From Sphingomonas paucimobilis (GTDB taxonomy: Bacteria > Pseudomonadota > Alphaproteobacteria > Sphingomonadales > Sphingomonadaceae), in the NCBI GenBank assembly GCA_945860425.1, contig CAMAQU010000051.1, positions 1-9,735 on the forward strand: DNA of 9,735 nucleotides. Reading direction: 5' to 3'. Every line of letters starts with the position of its first letter. Within the stretch, counting starts at the first letter, position 1. Below the pieces are notes generated by a model. That model worked only from the letters and a program-made list of their open reading frames with translations, was not told the DNA's origin and searched no databases. A program made the position numbers and the translations under genes. Shown here one piece after another: positions 1 to 9,174 of this stretch.

Positions 1-1
1 A

Positions 2-91
2 GCGGCCGTCCTTTATGCGGGGGATCAAGTGCTGGGCGGCGGGTGGATCGCAGAAACACGCAGCGCCGCGGTCGAGATGATCGCCGCCTGA
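2..91 (+). CDS. mnmA: C-terminal end of tRNA 2-thiouridine(34) synthase MnmA (partial)
   Basis: Only the last 29 codons and the TGA stop lie in the window; the gene enters from the left edge. The visible peptide contains AAVLYAGDQVLGGGWI. This resembles the C-terminal beta-barrel end of MnmA/TrmU, where a Q/A-A-V-x-Y-x-G-D-x-V-L-G-G-G-x-I strand closes the protein. MnmA is the cytoplasmic ATP-dependent thiouridylase that makes the 2-thio group on the wobble uridine of Lys, Glu and Gln tRNAs, taking sulfur from a persulfide relay. The catalytic cysteines and PP-loop motif are outside the window, so the call rests on this tail alone. A 69-bp spacer separates it from the downstream hydrolase, which could be cotranscribed. 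Confidence 0.62.
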   Translation, partial: AAVLYAGDQVLGGGWIAETRSAAVEMIAA

Positions 92-160
92 TCCGGCGCA
101 CCCCTTGCTTTCCATTGATGCACGTTTAGGCTGCCTTTAAAATTTGGGGGAGTTGATGCG

Positions 161-1042
161 ATGGCGAGTATTCAGGCCCGGGCCTTTGCCTTTATTTTGC
201 GCACCACAGGATTTGTCCGGAAGAATTTCACAGGCGGCCCGACGCTGCGCCAATCGATAGAAAAGGCGCGACAGGCGCCCCGCCAATTGCCGACGGCAAA
301 GCAGCGGGCGAAGCTCAACATTCGTGAAGAGGCTTTTGACGGGCACCCCGTTTGGCATATCGCGCCAAAGCAAGGCGGCAGCCGCACGTTGCTTTACTTC
401 CATGGCGGTGGATATGTTTATGCGGCGTCAAACTTCCACTGGGGCTTCCTCTGCCATTTGGCTGAAGCCCATAATATCTCGATCATCGCGCCGCTCTATC
501 CGCTCGCACCAGAGCATTCTGCAGAAACGACAACCCGTTTTGCGCTGGACCTTTATCGCCATGTCCTTGCATCCCATTCAGTCGAAGATCTGGTGATGGG
601 CGGCGACAGTGCGGGCGGTGGATTGACTGCGGCCACGCTGATGGCCGCGCGTGATGCGGGCTTGCCCTTGCCTGCGCGCGCGCTGCTCATTTGTCCTTGG
701 CTCAATGCAGAGCCTGACCATCCCGATCAGGCCATAATCGAGCCGCGCGATGCCATTTTGACGCGCAGCGGCATTGCCGATGCGGGACGGATTTATGCCG
801 ACACCCTGCCCGTGCAGGATCCCCGTGTCAGCCCCGTTCATGGCGACTGGTCCGGCTTCCCGCCGCTTTATGTTTTGAGTGGTGGCGATGACATTTTGGT
901 CGCGGATGCCCGCGCACTCCAGGCGCGCCTGCCCGATCATGTCTATCAGGAAGAGGCCGGGATGATCCATGACTGGCCCATCTTCACCTTCCCCGAAAGT
1001 CGCGCCGCGCAAAAGCGGATGGCCGCGTTCATCAACGCATAG
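161..1042 (+). CDS. Alpha/beta hydrolase, hormone-sensitive lipase (Aes/acetyl esterase) type
   Basis: A 293-aa predicted carboxylesterase of the HSL/family IV group (Abhydrolase_3), which hydrolyses short-chain acyl esters. Visible motifs are the oxyanion-hole HGGG at residues 81-84 (HGGGYVY), the nucleophile elbow GDSAGG at 148-153 with Ser150, the acid turn SGGDDILVAD with Asp244 as likely catalytic Asp, and His270 in MIHDWPIF. The order and spacing match the family and the length is typical. There is no signal peptide, so it is probably cytoplasmic. The ATG at 161 is preceded by a purine-rich GGGGGAG (146-152) at suitable spacing; another ATG at 156 is out of frame. It sits 69 bp after the mnmA tail and converges on pdxH with a 12-bp gap. 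The natural substrate cannot be deduced. Confidence 0.9.
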   Translation: MASIQARAFAFILRTTGFVRKNFTGGPTLRQSIEKARQAPRQLPTAKQRAKLNIREEAFDGHPVWHIAPKQGGSRTLLYFHGGGYVYAASNFHWGFLCHLAEAHNISIIAPLYPLAPEHSAETTTRFALDLYRHVLASHSVEDLVMGGDSAGGGLTAATLMAARDAGLPLPARALLICPWLNAEPDHPDQAIIEPRDAILTRSGIADAGRIYADTLPVQDPRVSPVHGDWSGFPPLYVLSGGDDILVADARALQARLPDHVYQEEAGMIHDWPIFTFPESRAAQKRMAAFINA

Positions 1043-1054
1043 GGGGCTGCTTGA

Positions 1055-1630
1055 TCAGGGGTAAAGCAGGCTTTCGGTCCAGCTTTCCTCGGATCGCAGG
1101 AAAAGCCGGCGGTGGTGCAGCCGGTGGTCCCGGTCTTCCCAAAACTCGATCCGCTCTGGCGTCACGCGATAGCCGCCCCAATGCGGCGGGCGGGGAACAT
1201 CTTGCCCTTCATAGCGTGCACGCATCTCTTCAAATCGGGCTTCGAACACATCTCTGTGACTGAGCGTCTCTGATTGGAGTGAGGCCCAGGCCCCAAGCTG
1301 TGAATCGCGTCCACGCGACGCGAAATAGGCATCCGCCTCTGTGGCCGAAACGGGCGCGACAGCGCCTTCAATCCGCACCTGCCGCCGCAAAGATTTCCAG
1401 TGAAACAAAAGCGCGACCTGGCGGTTTTCCGCCAGCTGCCCGCCCTTTCGGCTCTGCTGATTAGTGTAAAACACAAATCCATCGGGTCCATGCCCCTTGA
1501 GCAGAACCATCCGCACACTTGGGCGCCCATCCGTGCCCGATGTCGCAAGCGCCATCGCGTTGGAATCATTGATCTCGCTCTCACGCGCCGCGTGGAACCA
1601 TGTGTCGAAGAGAGAAAAGGGATCGGTCAT
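1055..1630 (-). CDS. pdxH: Pyridoxine/pyridoxamine 5'-phosphate oxidase
   Basis: A 191-aa FMN-dependent oxidase that converts pyridoxine or pyridoxamine 5'-phosphate to pyridoxal 5'-phosphate (vitamin B6 salvage and biosynthesis, cytoplasmic homodimer). FMN-site blocks are visible: RMVLLK (40-45), YTNQQSRKG (55-63) and QVRIEG (84-89). The PLP-site residues K45, Y102, R106 and S110 in YFASRGRDSQLGAW match E. coli K72, Y129, R133 and S137. The C-terminal signature IEFWEDRDHRLHHR (161-174) and the ending ESLLYP are characteristic. In that signature Glu165 and His173 replace the more usual Gln/His/Gly and Asp/Asn/Glu. The start follows the stop of a broken gene by only 9 bp, with a weak AAAGA ribosome site, so pdxH probably relied on transcription through that gene. 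Confidence 0.95.
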   Translation of the reverse strand: MTDPFSLFDTWFHAARESEINDSNAMALATSGTDGRPSVRMVLLKGHGPDGFVFYTNQQSRKGGQLAENRQVALLFHWKSLRRQVRIEGAVAPVSATEADAYFASRGRDSQLGAWASLQSETLSHRDVFEARFEEMRARYEGQDVPRPPHWGGYRVTPERIEFWEDRDHRLHHRRLFLRSEESWTESLLYP

Positions 1631-1639
1631 TCTTTGGGC

Positions 1640-1890
1640 TTAGCGCTTTGCACTGGGGATGGCCAGTTGCCGAGCGCCTATCTGACCGCGGTTCGTAACG
1701 ACAAGGCTGGGACGTGCCACCTGCGCCGCTAGTTTTTCTGCTTCACGATCAAAACAGGCGAGCCGTTCCTGGACCTCTGCAAGGGCACGTCAAGATAGGA
1801 TTGGCGACAACCCCTCAGGAGAGCGGGGTTAGCAGGATCCGCGGATGCCGCCAAAGGAAGAGCGAGTGCGCCAGCCGCGCAAAGACTTGA
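1640..1890 (-). pseudogene. Frameshifted remnant of a small secreted protein with a C...RLACFD motif
   Basis: Two leftward reading frames join into one plausible protein. The upstream part reads SSLCAAGALALPLAASA, a signal-peptide-like hydrophobic run, then DPANPALLRGCRQSYLDV. The downstream part, one base out of phase, reads EVQERLACFDREAEKL, then AAQVARPSLVVTNRGQIGAR, and stops at 1640. The frame must change between about 1778 and 1791. The layout (signal peptide, a Cys, then RLACFD or RLACYD, then a VVxxxRxQ segment) recalls small alphaproteobacterial envelope proteins of unknown function; this is recognition from memory. No ATG, GTG or TTG precedes the signal-like part in its frame, so the gene looks doubly broken and truncated. 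It lies 9 bp upstream of pdxH on the same strand. A sequencing error could explain the frameshift but not the missing start. Confidence 0.5.
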
Positions 1891-2184
1891 AAAAAGGTGA
1901 AAACTTGTTCGGTGCGGCCGATTTATCGTGTTCTCAACATTCCGTTTTCTGCGAGACTTCGGCCTTTCGACCAGTGTTGCACAAACGTCACAATCCCAGA
2001 TGAACCGGTTGGTCGGTACCGCAAATCAGATTGCTTTGCTGTCTGCAAGGGCGCAGAGGCGCGGTCAAGCTTGTGCAAATGTGTTCAATTCAGCCCGGAA
2101 CGGGTCGGAATAACATTGCTTCGGCGATTGAAACTAAGCAGTCTCGTCCGGCGAGCTGCCATCCAGACAAAAGGGGACTGGACA
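1891..2184 (+). other. Non-coding leader upstream of the TonB-dependent receptor
   Basis: About 290 bp without a convincing gene, expected to carry the receptor promoter and 5' UTR. The receptor frame stays open back to a GTG at 1897, but the extra 96 codons are Arg/Cys-rich and would bury a good signal peptide, so I do not regard them as coding. An 8-bp word TTGCACAA (1977-1984) recurs inverted as TTGTGCAA (2071-2078). I found no convincing -35/-10 pair and no cobalamin-riboswitch-like core. A purine-rich ribosome binding site AAGGGGA (2171-2177) sits 7 bp before the ATG at 2185. Confidence 0.45.
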
Positions 2185-5067
2185 ATGAAAAATTCCAATA
2201 AAATTTCAAGCCTGAAGGCCGGTGTTGCACCGATCGTCTTGGGTGTCGCGCTCTTGGCGACGCCCTCTTTCGCGCAGTCTGCAGATGCAGGCGTTGCTGC
2301 TGAAGAGATTGTCGTGACGGGGTCCCGCATCGCGCGTCCAGAAATCGAGGCGTCAACGCCCGTGCAGGTCGTCAGTGCCGATGCGATTGAAAGCCAGGCC
2401 TCGCCAAATGTCGCCGATATTCTCAATCAGTTGCCAGCCGCCGGCATCGGGAGCCAGCGCACGAATACGAACTTTTCGACGTCTGGTAATGGCGTGGCGA
2501 CGGTCAATCTTCGCAACCTGGGGTCAAGCAGGACCTTGGTCTTGCAAAATGGCCGCCGCTTGGTCGCGGGCATCGGCGGCTCCTCTGCAGTCGATCTGAA
2601 CAACATTCCGACCGAGTTGATCGATCGGGTTGAAGTTCTGACGGGTGGTGCCTCGGCGGTCTATGGATCGGAAGCGATGGCCGGCGTTGTGAACTTCGTC
2701 TTGAAGAAGAATTACGAAGGTTTGGCCGCGCGCGTCCAAGCCGGAATTACAGAGGCGGGCGATCTTCCGACGCAGCTGGTGACGGCGATGGCCGGCAAGA
2801 ATTTTGCCGATGGCCGCGGCAACATCACGGTCTATGGCCAATATGATAATGATGGCGGTCTCCGCTCCAGAGAGCGTGCGATTTCGGCTGAAGATGTGCC
2901 TTTCCGCAGCTCTTTTGTGCCACAGGGCCGCTTTGCCGTTCCGGGCGGAAGTGTGTGGACCTATAATGGCCTGAACACACTCAAAAGTGGTTTCGTGACC
3001 GCAGTGGACGGCTTTAACCGTAACGCTGAACGTTATATCTCCGTCCCTGTTGAGCGCTATATGGGCTCAGTTCTTGGGCATTTCGACTTTAGCGATGCTA
3101 TCGGCGCTTTTGTTGAAGGGTCCTATGCCAGCACCAAGTCACGCAGCCGGCTCGAACCGCTTGCGACAGACAATACGGATGCCCGTTTGCCGGATGGTTC
3201 GCCTTATGAAGGTCTGACGATTGATAATCCTCTGATCCCCGCGGCGATTAAGGCCCAAATGGTGTCGGTGGGTGCAACCACGCTTCCTTTCCGTAAGCGC
3301 GTGAATGGCGTGTTCGACCGATCCAACCGGAATGACCGCGAATATTATCGCGTTGTTGCCGGCTTTAAGGGCAAAATTGCGAACCAGTGGACTTGGGATG
3401 CCTATTATAATCTGGGGCAAACCACGGAATCCACCGGGTCTGAAACCGCTCTGCGCGACCGCTATTATTCTGCGCTTGACGCAATTGCCGGGCCGGGTGG
3501 CACAGTGATTTGCCGGGATGCAGCCGCTCGTGCGGCGGGTTGTGCGCCCTTTAATCCGTTTGGATTTAACTCGGTGTCAGCTGAATCGGCCAAGTACATT
3601 ACGAATAATGGTCAGCTCTCCACCTATGACTCCAAAGTGCGTCAGGAATCCTTCGGCGCCAATATCTCTGGCAGCATTTTCAGCTTGCCGGCAGGCAAGG
3701 TGAATGTCGCCTTTGGTGCCGAGCACCGCAAGGAAAAGAGCAGCGAAGTCTATGATGAGCAGACACAGCTGGGCAACACCATGGGCAATGCGCTGACCAA
3801 CACCGTTGGTCGCTATGACGTCACGGAAGCTTACAGCGAAATTACAGTTCCTCTGTTGAGTGAAACGCCGTTTGCGCACTTCCTAGGCTTGGAAGGCGCC
3901 GTTCGCATGGGCGATTATTCCACGGTCGGCACAGTCTATAGCTGGAAAGCTGGTGCAACATGGGCGCCAATCAAAGACATTCGTTTCCGTGGCGTTTACT
4001 CGGTTGCAACGCGCGCCCCGAACATTGGGGAGCTGTTTGCAGGTCAGTCGCAAACCTTCCCCTCAGGGATTGTTGATCCGTGCGAAGGCGTAACTCGCAC
4101 ATCAACCCGTCCTCAGGACACCTATTGCCGGACTTTGCCGGGGATTGCGCAAGTGATCGCAGGCGGCAGTGCGTTTGCATATGATGATAACTCCGACGTG
4201 CAGAGCATTGAAGGTAAGGACGGCGGCAACCCCAATCTTTTTGAAGAAAAGGCAAAGACACTGACGCTTGGCGTGGTGTTGACACCGCAGGCGATCCCGC
4301 GGTTCAGCTTCACGGCTGACTTTTTCGACATCAAAATTGACGATGCGATCCAGCTGGTTCCGCGTAACACCGTCATCAGTGGTTGCGTGGATTCAGCGGG
4401 CACATCCTCGCTTTGCAACCTCATCGTTCGGGAAGGCGCGGGATCCAATCCCCGGACCCGCACGCCCGGCACTGTTTGGCAAGTTGACTCGCTTCCTGTG
4501 AATGCTGCCAACTTCAAGACGCAGGGCATTGATTTCGCCGGCAATTACAAGACGGATGATTTCAAGCTTTTCGGTGTTGAAAAGTCCAACATCTCATTCA
4601 AGCTGGCCTATACATATCTGCGGAAATTGTCGCTCAAGCCGCTGGCCAACCTGCCAACGGAAGACAATCTTGGTCAGCTTGATGGGGATGGTCGCTTGGG
4701 CGCCGGCTTTAAGCATAAGATCAATGTATCGACCAAGCTGACGCTCGATCGGTTCAGCCTCTATTGGGAAACGAGCAGCCTGAGCAAGATGAAGGATACG
4801 CTTGGTCCAGATGAAGACTCGGCACTTGGTGATGAGACGAATTCCGTCAAAGCCTATATGTATCACGATCTTCAGGCCCGTTTCCAAGTCGGTGAAGACG
4901 ATACTCGGTCGCTCGAATTTTATGCGGGCGTCGACAATCTGTTCGATAAGAAGCCACCCAGCATTAACCAGAATGGGGCATCGAACATCACTGGTACCGA
5001 AACAGCAGCCGACACTTATGATCCCTATGGTCGTCGCTTCTACGTAGGTGCAGCCATTAAGTTCTGA
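2185..5067 (+). CDS. TonB-dependent outer-membrane receptor
   Basis: A 960-aa receptor for energised uptake of a large substrate across the outer membrane, powered by TonB-ExbB-ExbD. The ATG at 2185 is chosen because it follows AAGGGGA at 7 bp and begins a clean signal peptide (KISSLKAG, hydrophobic core, cleavage likely after PSFA30). The TonB box EEIVVTG is at 40-46. The plug domain covers roughly 50-175, with VNLRNLGSSRTLVLQNGRR and DRVEVLTGGASAVYGSEAMAG as typical plug motifs. The rest is the 22-strand barrel, including TRAPNIGELF at 609-618, and ends in YVGAAIKF with the usual terminal Phe. Six cysteines form three close pairs (443/453, 633/648, 734/744), probably disulfides in surface loops. 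It resembles the large sphingomonad/Caulobacter receptor class, often linked to glycan or peptide use; the substrate is unknown. It is monocistronic, ending at a strong terminator. Confidence 0.95.
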   Translation: MKNSNKISSLKAGVAPIVLGVALLATPSFAQSADAGVAAEEIVVTGSRIARPEIEASTPVQVVSADAIESQASPNVADILNQLPAAGIGSQRTNTNFSTSGNGVATVNLRNLGSSRTLVLQNGRRLVAGIGGSSAVDLNNIPTELIDRVEVLTGGASAVYGSEAMAGVVNFVLKKNYEGLAARVQAGITEAGDLPTQLVTAMAGKNFADGRGNITVYGQYDNDGGLRSRERAISAEDVPFRSSFVPQGRFAVPGGSVWTYNGLNTLKSGFVTAVDGFNRNAERYISVPVERYMGSVLGHFDFSDAIGAFVEGSYASTKSRSRLEPLATDNTDARLPDGSPYEGLTIDNPLIPAAIKAQMVSVGATTLPFRKRVNGVFDRSNRNDREYYRVVAGFKGKIANQWTWDAYYNLGQTTESTGSETALRDRYYSALDAIAGPGGTVICRDAAARAAGCAPFNPFGFNSVSAESAKYITNNGQLSTYDSKVRQESFGANISGSIFSLPAGKVNVAFGAEHRKEKSSEVYDEQTQLGNTMGNALTNTVGRYDVTEAYSEITVPLLSETPFAHFLGLEGAVRMGDYSTVGTVYSWKAGATWAPIKDIRFRGVYSVATRAPNIGELFAGQSQTFPSGIVDPCEGVTRTSTRPQDTYCRTLPGIAQVIAGGSAFAYDDNSDVQSIEGKDGGNPNLFEEKAKTLTLGVVLTPQAIPRFSFTADFFDIKIDDAIQLVPRNTVISGCVDSAGTSSLCNLIVREGAGSNPRTRTPGTVWQVDSLPVNAANFKTQGIDFAGNYKTDDFKLFGVEKSNISFKLAYTYLRKLSLKPLANLPTEDNLGQLDGDGRLGAGFKHKINVSTKLTLDRFSLYWETSSLSKMKDTLGPDEDSALGDETNSVKAYMYHDLQARFQVGEDDTRSLEFYAGVDNLFDKKPPSINQNGASNITGTETAADTYDPYGRRFYVGAAIKF

Positions 5068-5079
5068 TCCTGATCAGGA
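5068..5079. repeat. 12-bp perfect palindrome after the receptor stop codon
   Basis: TCCTGATCAGGA is a perfect 12-bp palindrome starting at the base after the receptor TGA and 8 bp before the terminator stem. It has no loop, so it is more likely a chance sequence or a protein site than an RNA hairpin. No function is assigned. Confidence 0.3.
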
Positions 5080-5086
5080 CCGAAAT

Positions 5087-5122
5087 AAAAGGGGGAGGGC
5101 GCGCCGCGCTCTCCCCTTTTTT
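5087..5122 (+). terminator. Intrinsic (Rho-independent) terminator of the TonB receptor gene
   Basis: A continuous stem of about 16 base pairs pairs 5087-5102 with 5106-5121 around a 3-nt loop, with two G-U wobbles (5091/5117 and 5098/5110), and is followed by a six-T tract (5117-5122). It starts 20 bp after the receptor stop. Read leftward, the same DNA gives a stem with two A-C mismatches followed by TTTTATTT. It could therefore also terminate the converging M19 gene, which ends at 5183, but less efficiently. Confidence 0.9.
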
Positions 5123-5182
5123 ATGAAGTTCTGTTTATCGTTTTGCTCGGCGAGCACAGTATCAATGTCGCCCCTGCGGGGA

Positions 5183-6298
5183 TTATCCCAGGACGTCATT
5201 TAGGACGCGCGACCAATTCGCGCCCATGATCTTGTCAAGATCAGCCGATTTGAAGCCTGCTGCTGCAAGTGCTTGGTGGATGCGCGCCATGCGCTTTATG
5301 CTGTTCAGCTCTGGTATGACCACATGCTCGGGCGTGAACTCAAAGCCAGGGACACCGCGTGCGTGCATCGCACGCCACCAGCCAAGATATTCTTTCACAC
5401 CTTCTTGATTGTCATTCTTCAACCGAAGCAGATTTGATTGGCCGGCCATCGGAAAATCATTGGCAATGGCCACGGCCTCAATCCCTCCGACATTTGCCGC
5501 ATGGCGGATCTGCGCAATGAAATGGTCTATCTTTGGAACAGGGTCTCGCGTCAGCCAGAAACTCATCATGAAGATGCCCACAAGCCCGCCGCCATCGGCA
5601 ATGGCACGAATGCCGTCATCCCCTATGCAGCGCGGGTTATCGACAATTGCTCGGCAGGCGCCGTGAGAATAGACAATTGGTGTGCGGCTTAGGCGTGCCG
5701 CTTCAACTATGGTTTGTGCCGATCCGTGGGCGACATCTGGCAAGATGCCCACCCGGTTCATCTCACCAATTCCATCGCGTCCGAAAGGCGTCAGGCCAGA
5801 TTGCACAGGCTCAATGGCGCCTCCGGCAAACAAGTTATCATTATGGTGCGTCAGCTGGAGCACCCGAAGCCCCTTGCCGTGGAAATAGGCAATACGCGTC
5901 AAATCATCCCCAATGGTTTCGCAAGACTGAAACTGCAGAAAGGCAGCACAGCCTGGGCGCTTGCCAATGTCGCTTCCCTTGAGCGCAAGTGAAACTTGAG
6001 AGGATCCGGCGATACGCGCAAGCGCTTTGTCCAACGCGCGATCATTTGCGGCAAAGGTGCGGAGATATCTTGGATGGCCTTGGGCATCTTTAACCTCTTC
6101 CACCTCAGAGACATCGCAGATCATGGCGTTTAGGCCCGAGACTGTCACGTCGGCCAGATCGTCCGGAAGAAAGCTGAGGCCATCAATCCATGGCGATGAC
6201 TGGACTGACCTGTCTTTAGCATTACCAAAATTGGGCCAGACTGTGGCCGCAAGGCCTGCGGCAAGTAGAGACCGTCGGGTTGGATCGAAAAACGTCAT
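5183..6298 (-). CDS. Peptidase M19 (membrane dipeptidase) family protein with degenerate metal site, Tat-type signal
   Basis: A 371-aa homologue of renal/membrane dipeptidase. The N-terminus TRRSLLAAGLAATVWP is a Tat-like signal, suggesting export to the periplasm in folded form. Family landmarks are LTHHND (His151, equivalent to His152 of human DPEP1), LPDVAH (His191 for His198), YSHG (His212 for His219), Arg223 (Arg230), NDFPMAG (Asp281 for Asp288) and a terminal MGANWSRVL. The spacings 212 to 223 and 212 to 281 match the human enzyme exactly. The first metal motif, normally DGHxD, is DGLSF (39-43), and the Glu125 position is Gln124, so three classical zinc ligands are absent. It may use another chemistry, a single metal, or be a non-peptidase. 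Its start overlaps a mini-ORF stop. It converges on the TonB receptor gene, so the two are not an operon. Confidence 0.85.
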   Translation of the reverse strand: MTFFDPTRRSLLAAGLAATVWPNFGNAKDRSVQSSPWIDGLSFLPDDLADVTVSGLNAMICDVSEVEEVKDAQGHPRYLRTFAANDRALDKALARIAGSSQVSLALKGSDIGKRPGCAAFLQFQSCETIGDDLTRIAYFHGKGLRVLQLTHHNDNLFAGGAIEPVQSGLTPFGRDGIGEMNRVGILPDVAHGSAQTIVEAARLSRTPIVYSHGACRAIVDNPRCIGDDGIRAIADGGGLVGIFMMSFWLTRDPVPKIDHFIAQIRHAANVGGIEAVAIANDFPMAGQSNLLRLKNDNQEGVKEYLGWWRAMHARGVPGFEFTPEHVVIPELNSIKRMARIHQALAAAGFKSADLDKIMGANWSRVLNDVLG

Positions 6299-6327
6299 AA
6301 CGCCAGCGTTCGCATGAATGGCCCTTT
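6295..6327 (-). promoter_or_regulatory. Ribosome site plus 6-codon mini-ORF overlapping the M19 start
   Basis: A good Shine-Dalgarno AAAGGG (6327-6322) lies 6 nt before an ATG at 6315. That ATG opens a six-residue frame, MRTLAL, whose TGA (6297-6295) overlaps the M19 ATG (6298-6296) as ATGA. The M19 ATG itself has only a poor ribosome site (GCTGGCGTT upstream). The arrangement fits translational coupling, where ribosomes finishing the mini-ORF restart on M19. Coincidence is possible because the frame is so short. Confidence 0.4.
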
Positions 6328-6522
6328 GAATGCTCAGAAGGCTTCACAGTAAGCAAGCACCCTAAATTAGAAAACCGAAAAAGACTCAAATCATCAGCAG
6401 TTTCTTTTTTCTCTCGGGCTTCATCCAGGGAAACGGGGCAAGTCGAATGAATTCCGAATATCACTTCACACGCTGGAAGCGACCACAGCGCTTTGCGCGA
6501 TACACACTGCTTGCCCGCCGCC
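6328..6522 (-). other. clpB-M19 intergenic region with AT-rich patch
   Basis: The roughly 200 bp between the clpB stop and the M19 mini-ORF contain no gene I can support. An AT-rich stretch at about 6362-6412 stands out against the surrounding GC and is the most likely promoter position for the M19 gene, but no clear -35/-10 pair can be named. A short GCGC-AAA-GCGC dyad lies just after the clpB stop; it has no T tract, so an intrinsic clpB terminator is not evident. Confidence 0.35.
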
Positions 6523-9096
<2,574 letters not shown>

Positions 9097-9126
9097 AACT
9101 TCCCCTTCCTTTTCCTAACGGATGTA

Positions 9127-9146
9127 GTGTTGCATAATCGCAACAC
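9127..9146. promoter_or_regulatory. Perfect inverted repeat upstream of clpB, possible operator
   Basis: GTGTTGC and GCAACAC form a perfect 7-bp inverted repeat with a 6-bp spacer, 31-50 bp upstream of the clpB ATG. There is no T tract on either side, so it is not an intrinsic terminator for the M28 gene. It does not match the CIRCE/HrcA element (TTAGCACTC-N9-GAGTGCTAA). Its position would suit a regulator acting on a clpB promoter. A CTTGTG overlapping its leftward-read edge loosely resembles the first part of a sigma-32 -35 box, but I cannot point to a convincing -10. Confidence 0.4.
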
Positions 9147-9174
9147 AAGAGGGGCCGCATTGACTTCGATCAGT

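Noticed and set aside
110..145. Promoter for the hydrolase (TTGATG, 16 bp, TTAAAA)
   Set aside because: The -10 candidate matches the consensus at only three of six positions, and cotranscription with mnmA is equally likely.
1047..1069. CTGCTT / AAGCAG dyad in the hydrolase-pdxH convergent gap as a terminator
   Set aside because: Only six base pairs with an 11-nt loop and no T tract on either strand, and it runs into the pdxH coding end.
1897..2184. In-frame 96-codon N-terminal extension of the TonB receptor from a GTG at 1897
   Set aside because: It has no properly spaced ribosome site and an Arg/Cys-rich composition. It would bury a clear signal peptide that starts at 2185 behind a good Shine-Dalgarno sequence.
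2185..6298. TonB receptor plus dipeptidase as one peptide-uptake operon
   Set aside because: The genes converge and are separated by a strong terminator, so they are not cotranscribed. A functional link is only possible by proximity.
6222..6464. 80-codon leftward frame overlapping the M19 start
   Set aside because: It overlaps the M19 coding start out of frame, begins at a non-ATG codon without a good ribosome site, and shows no recognisable domain or signal.
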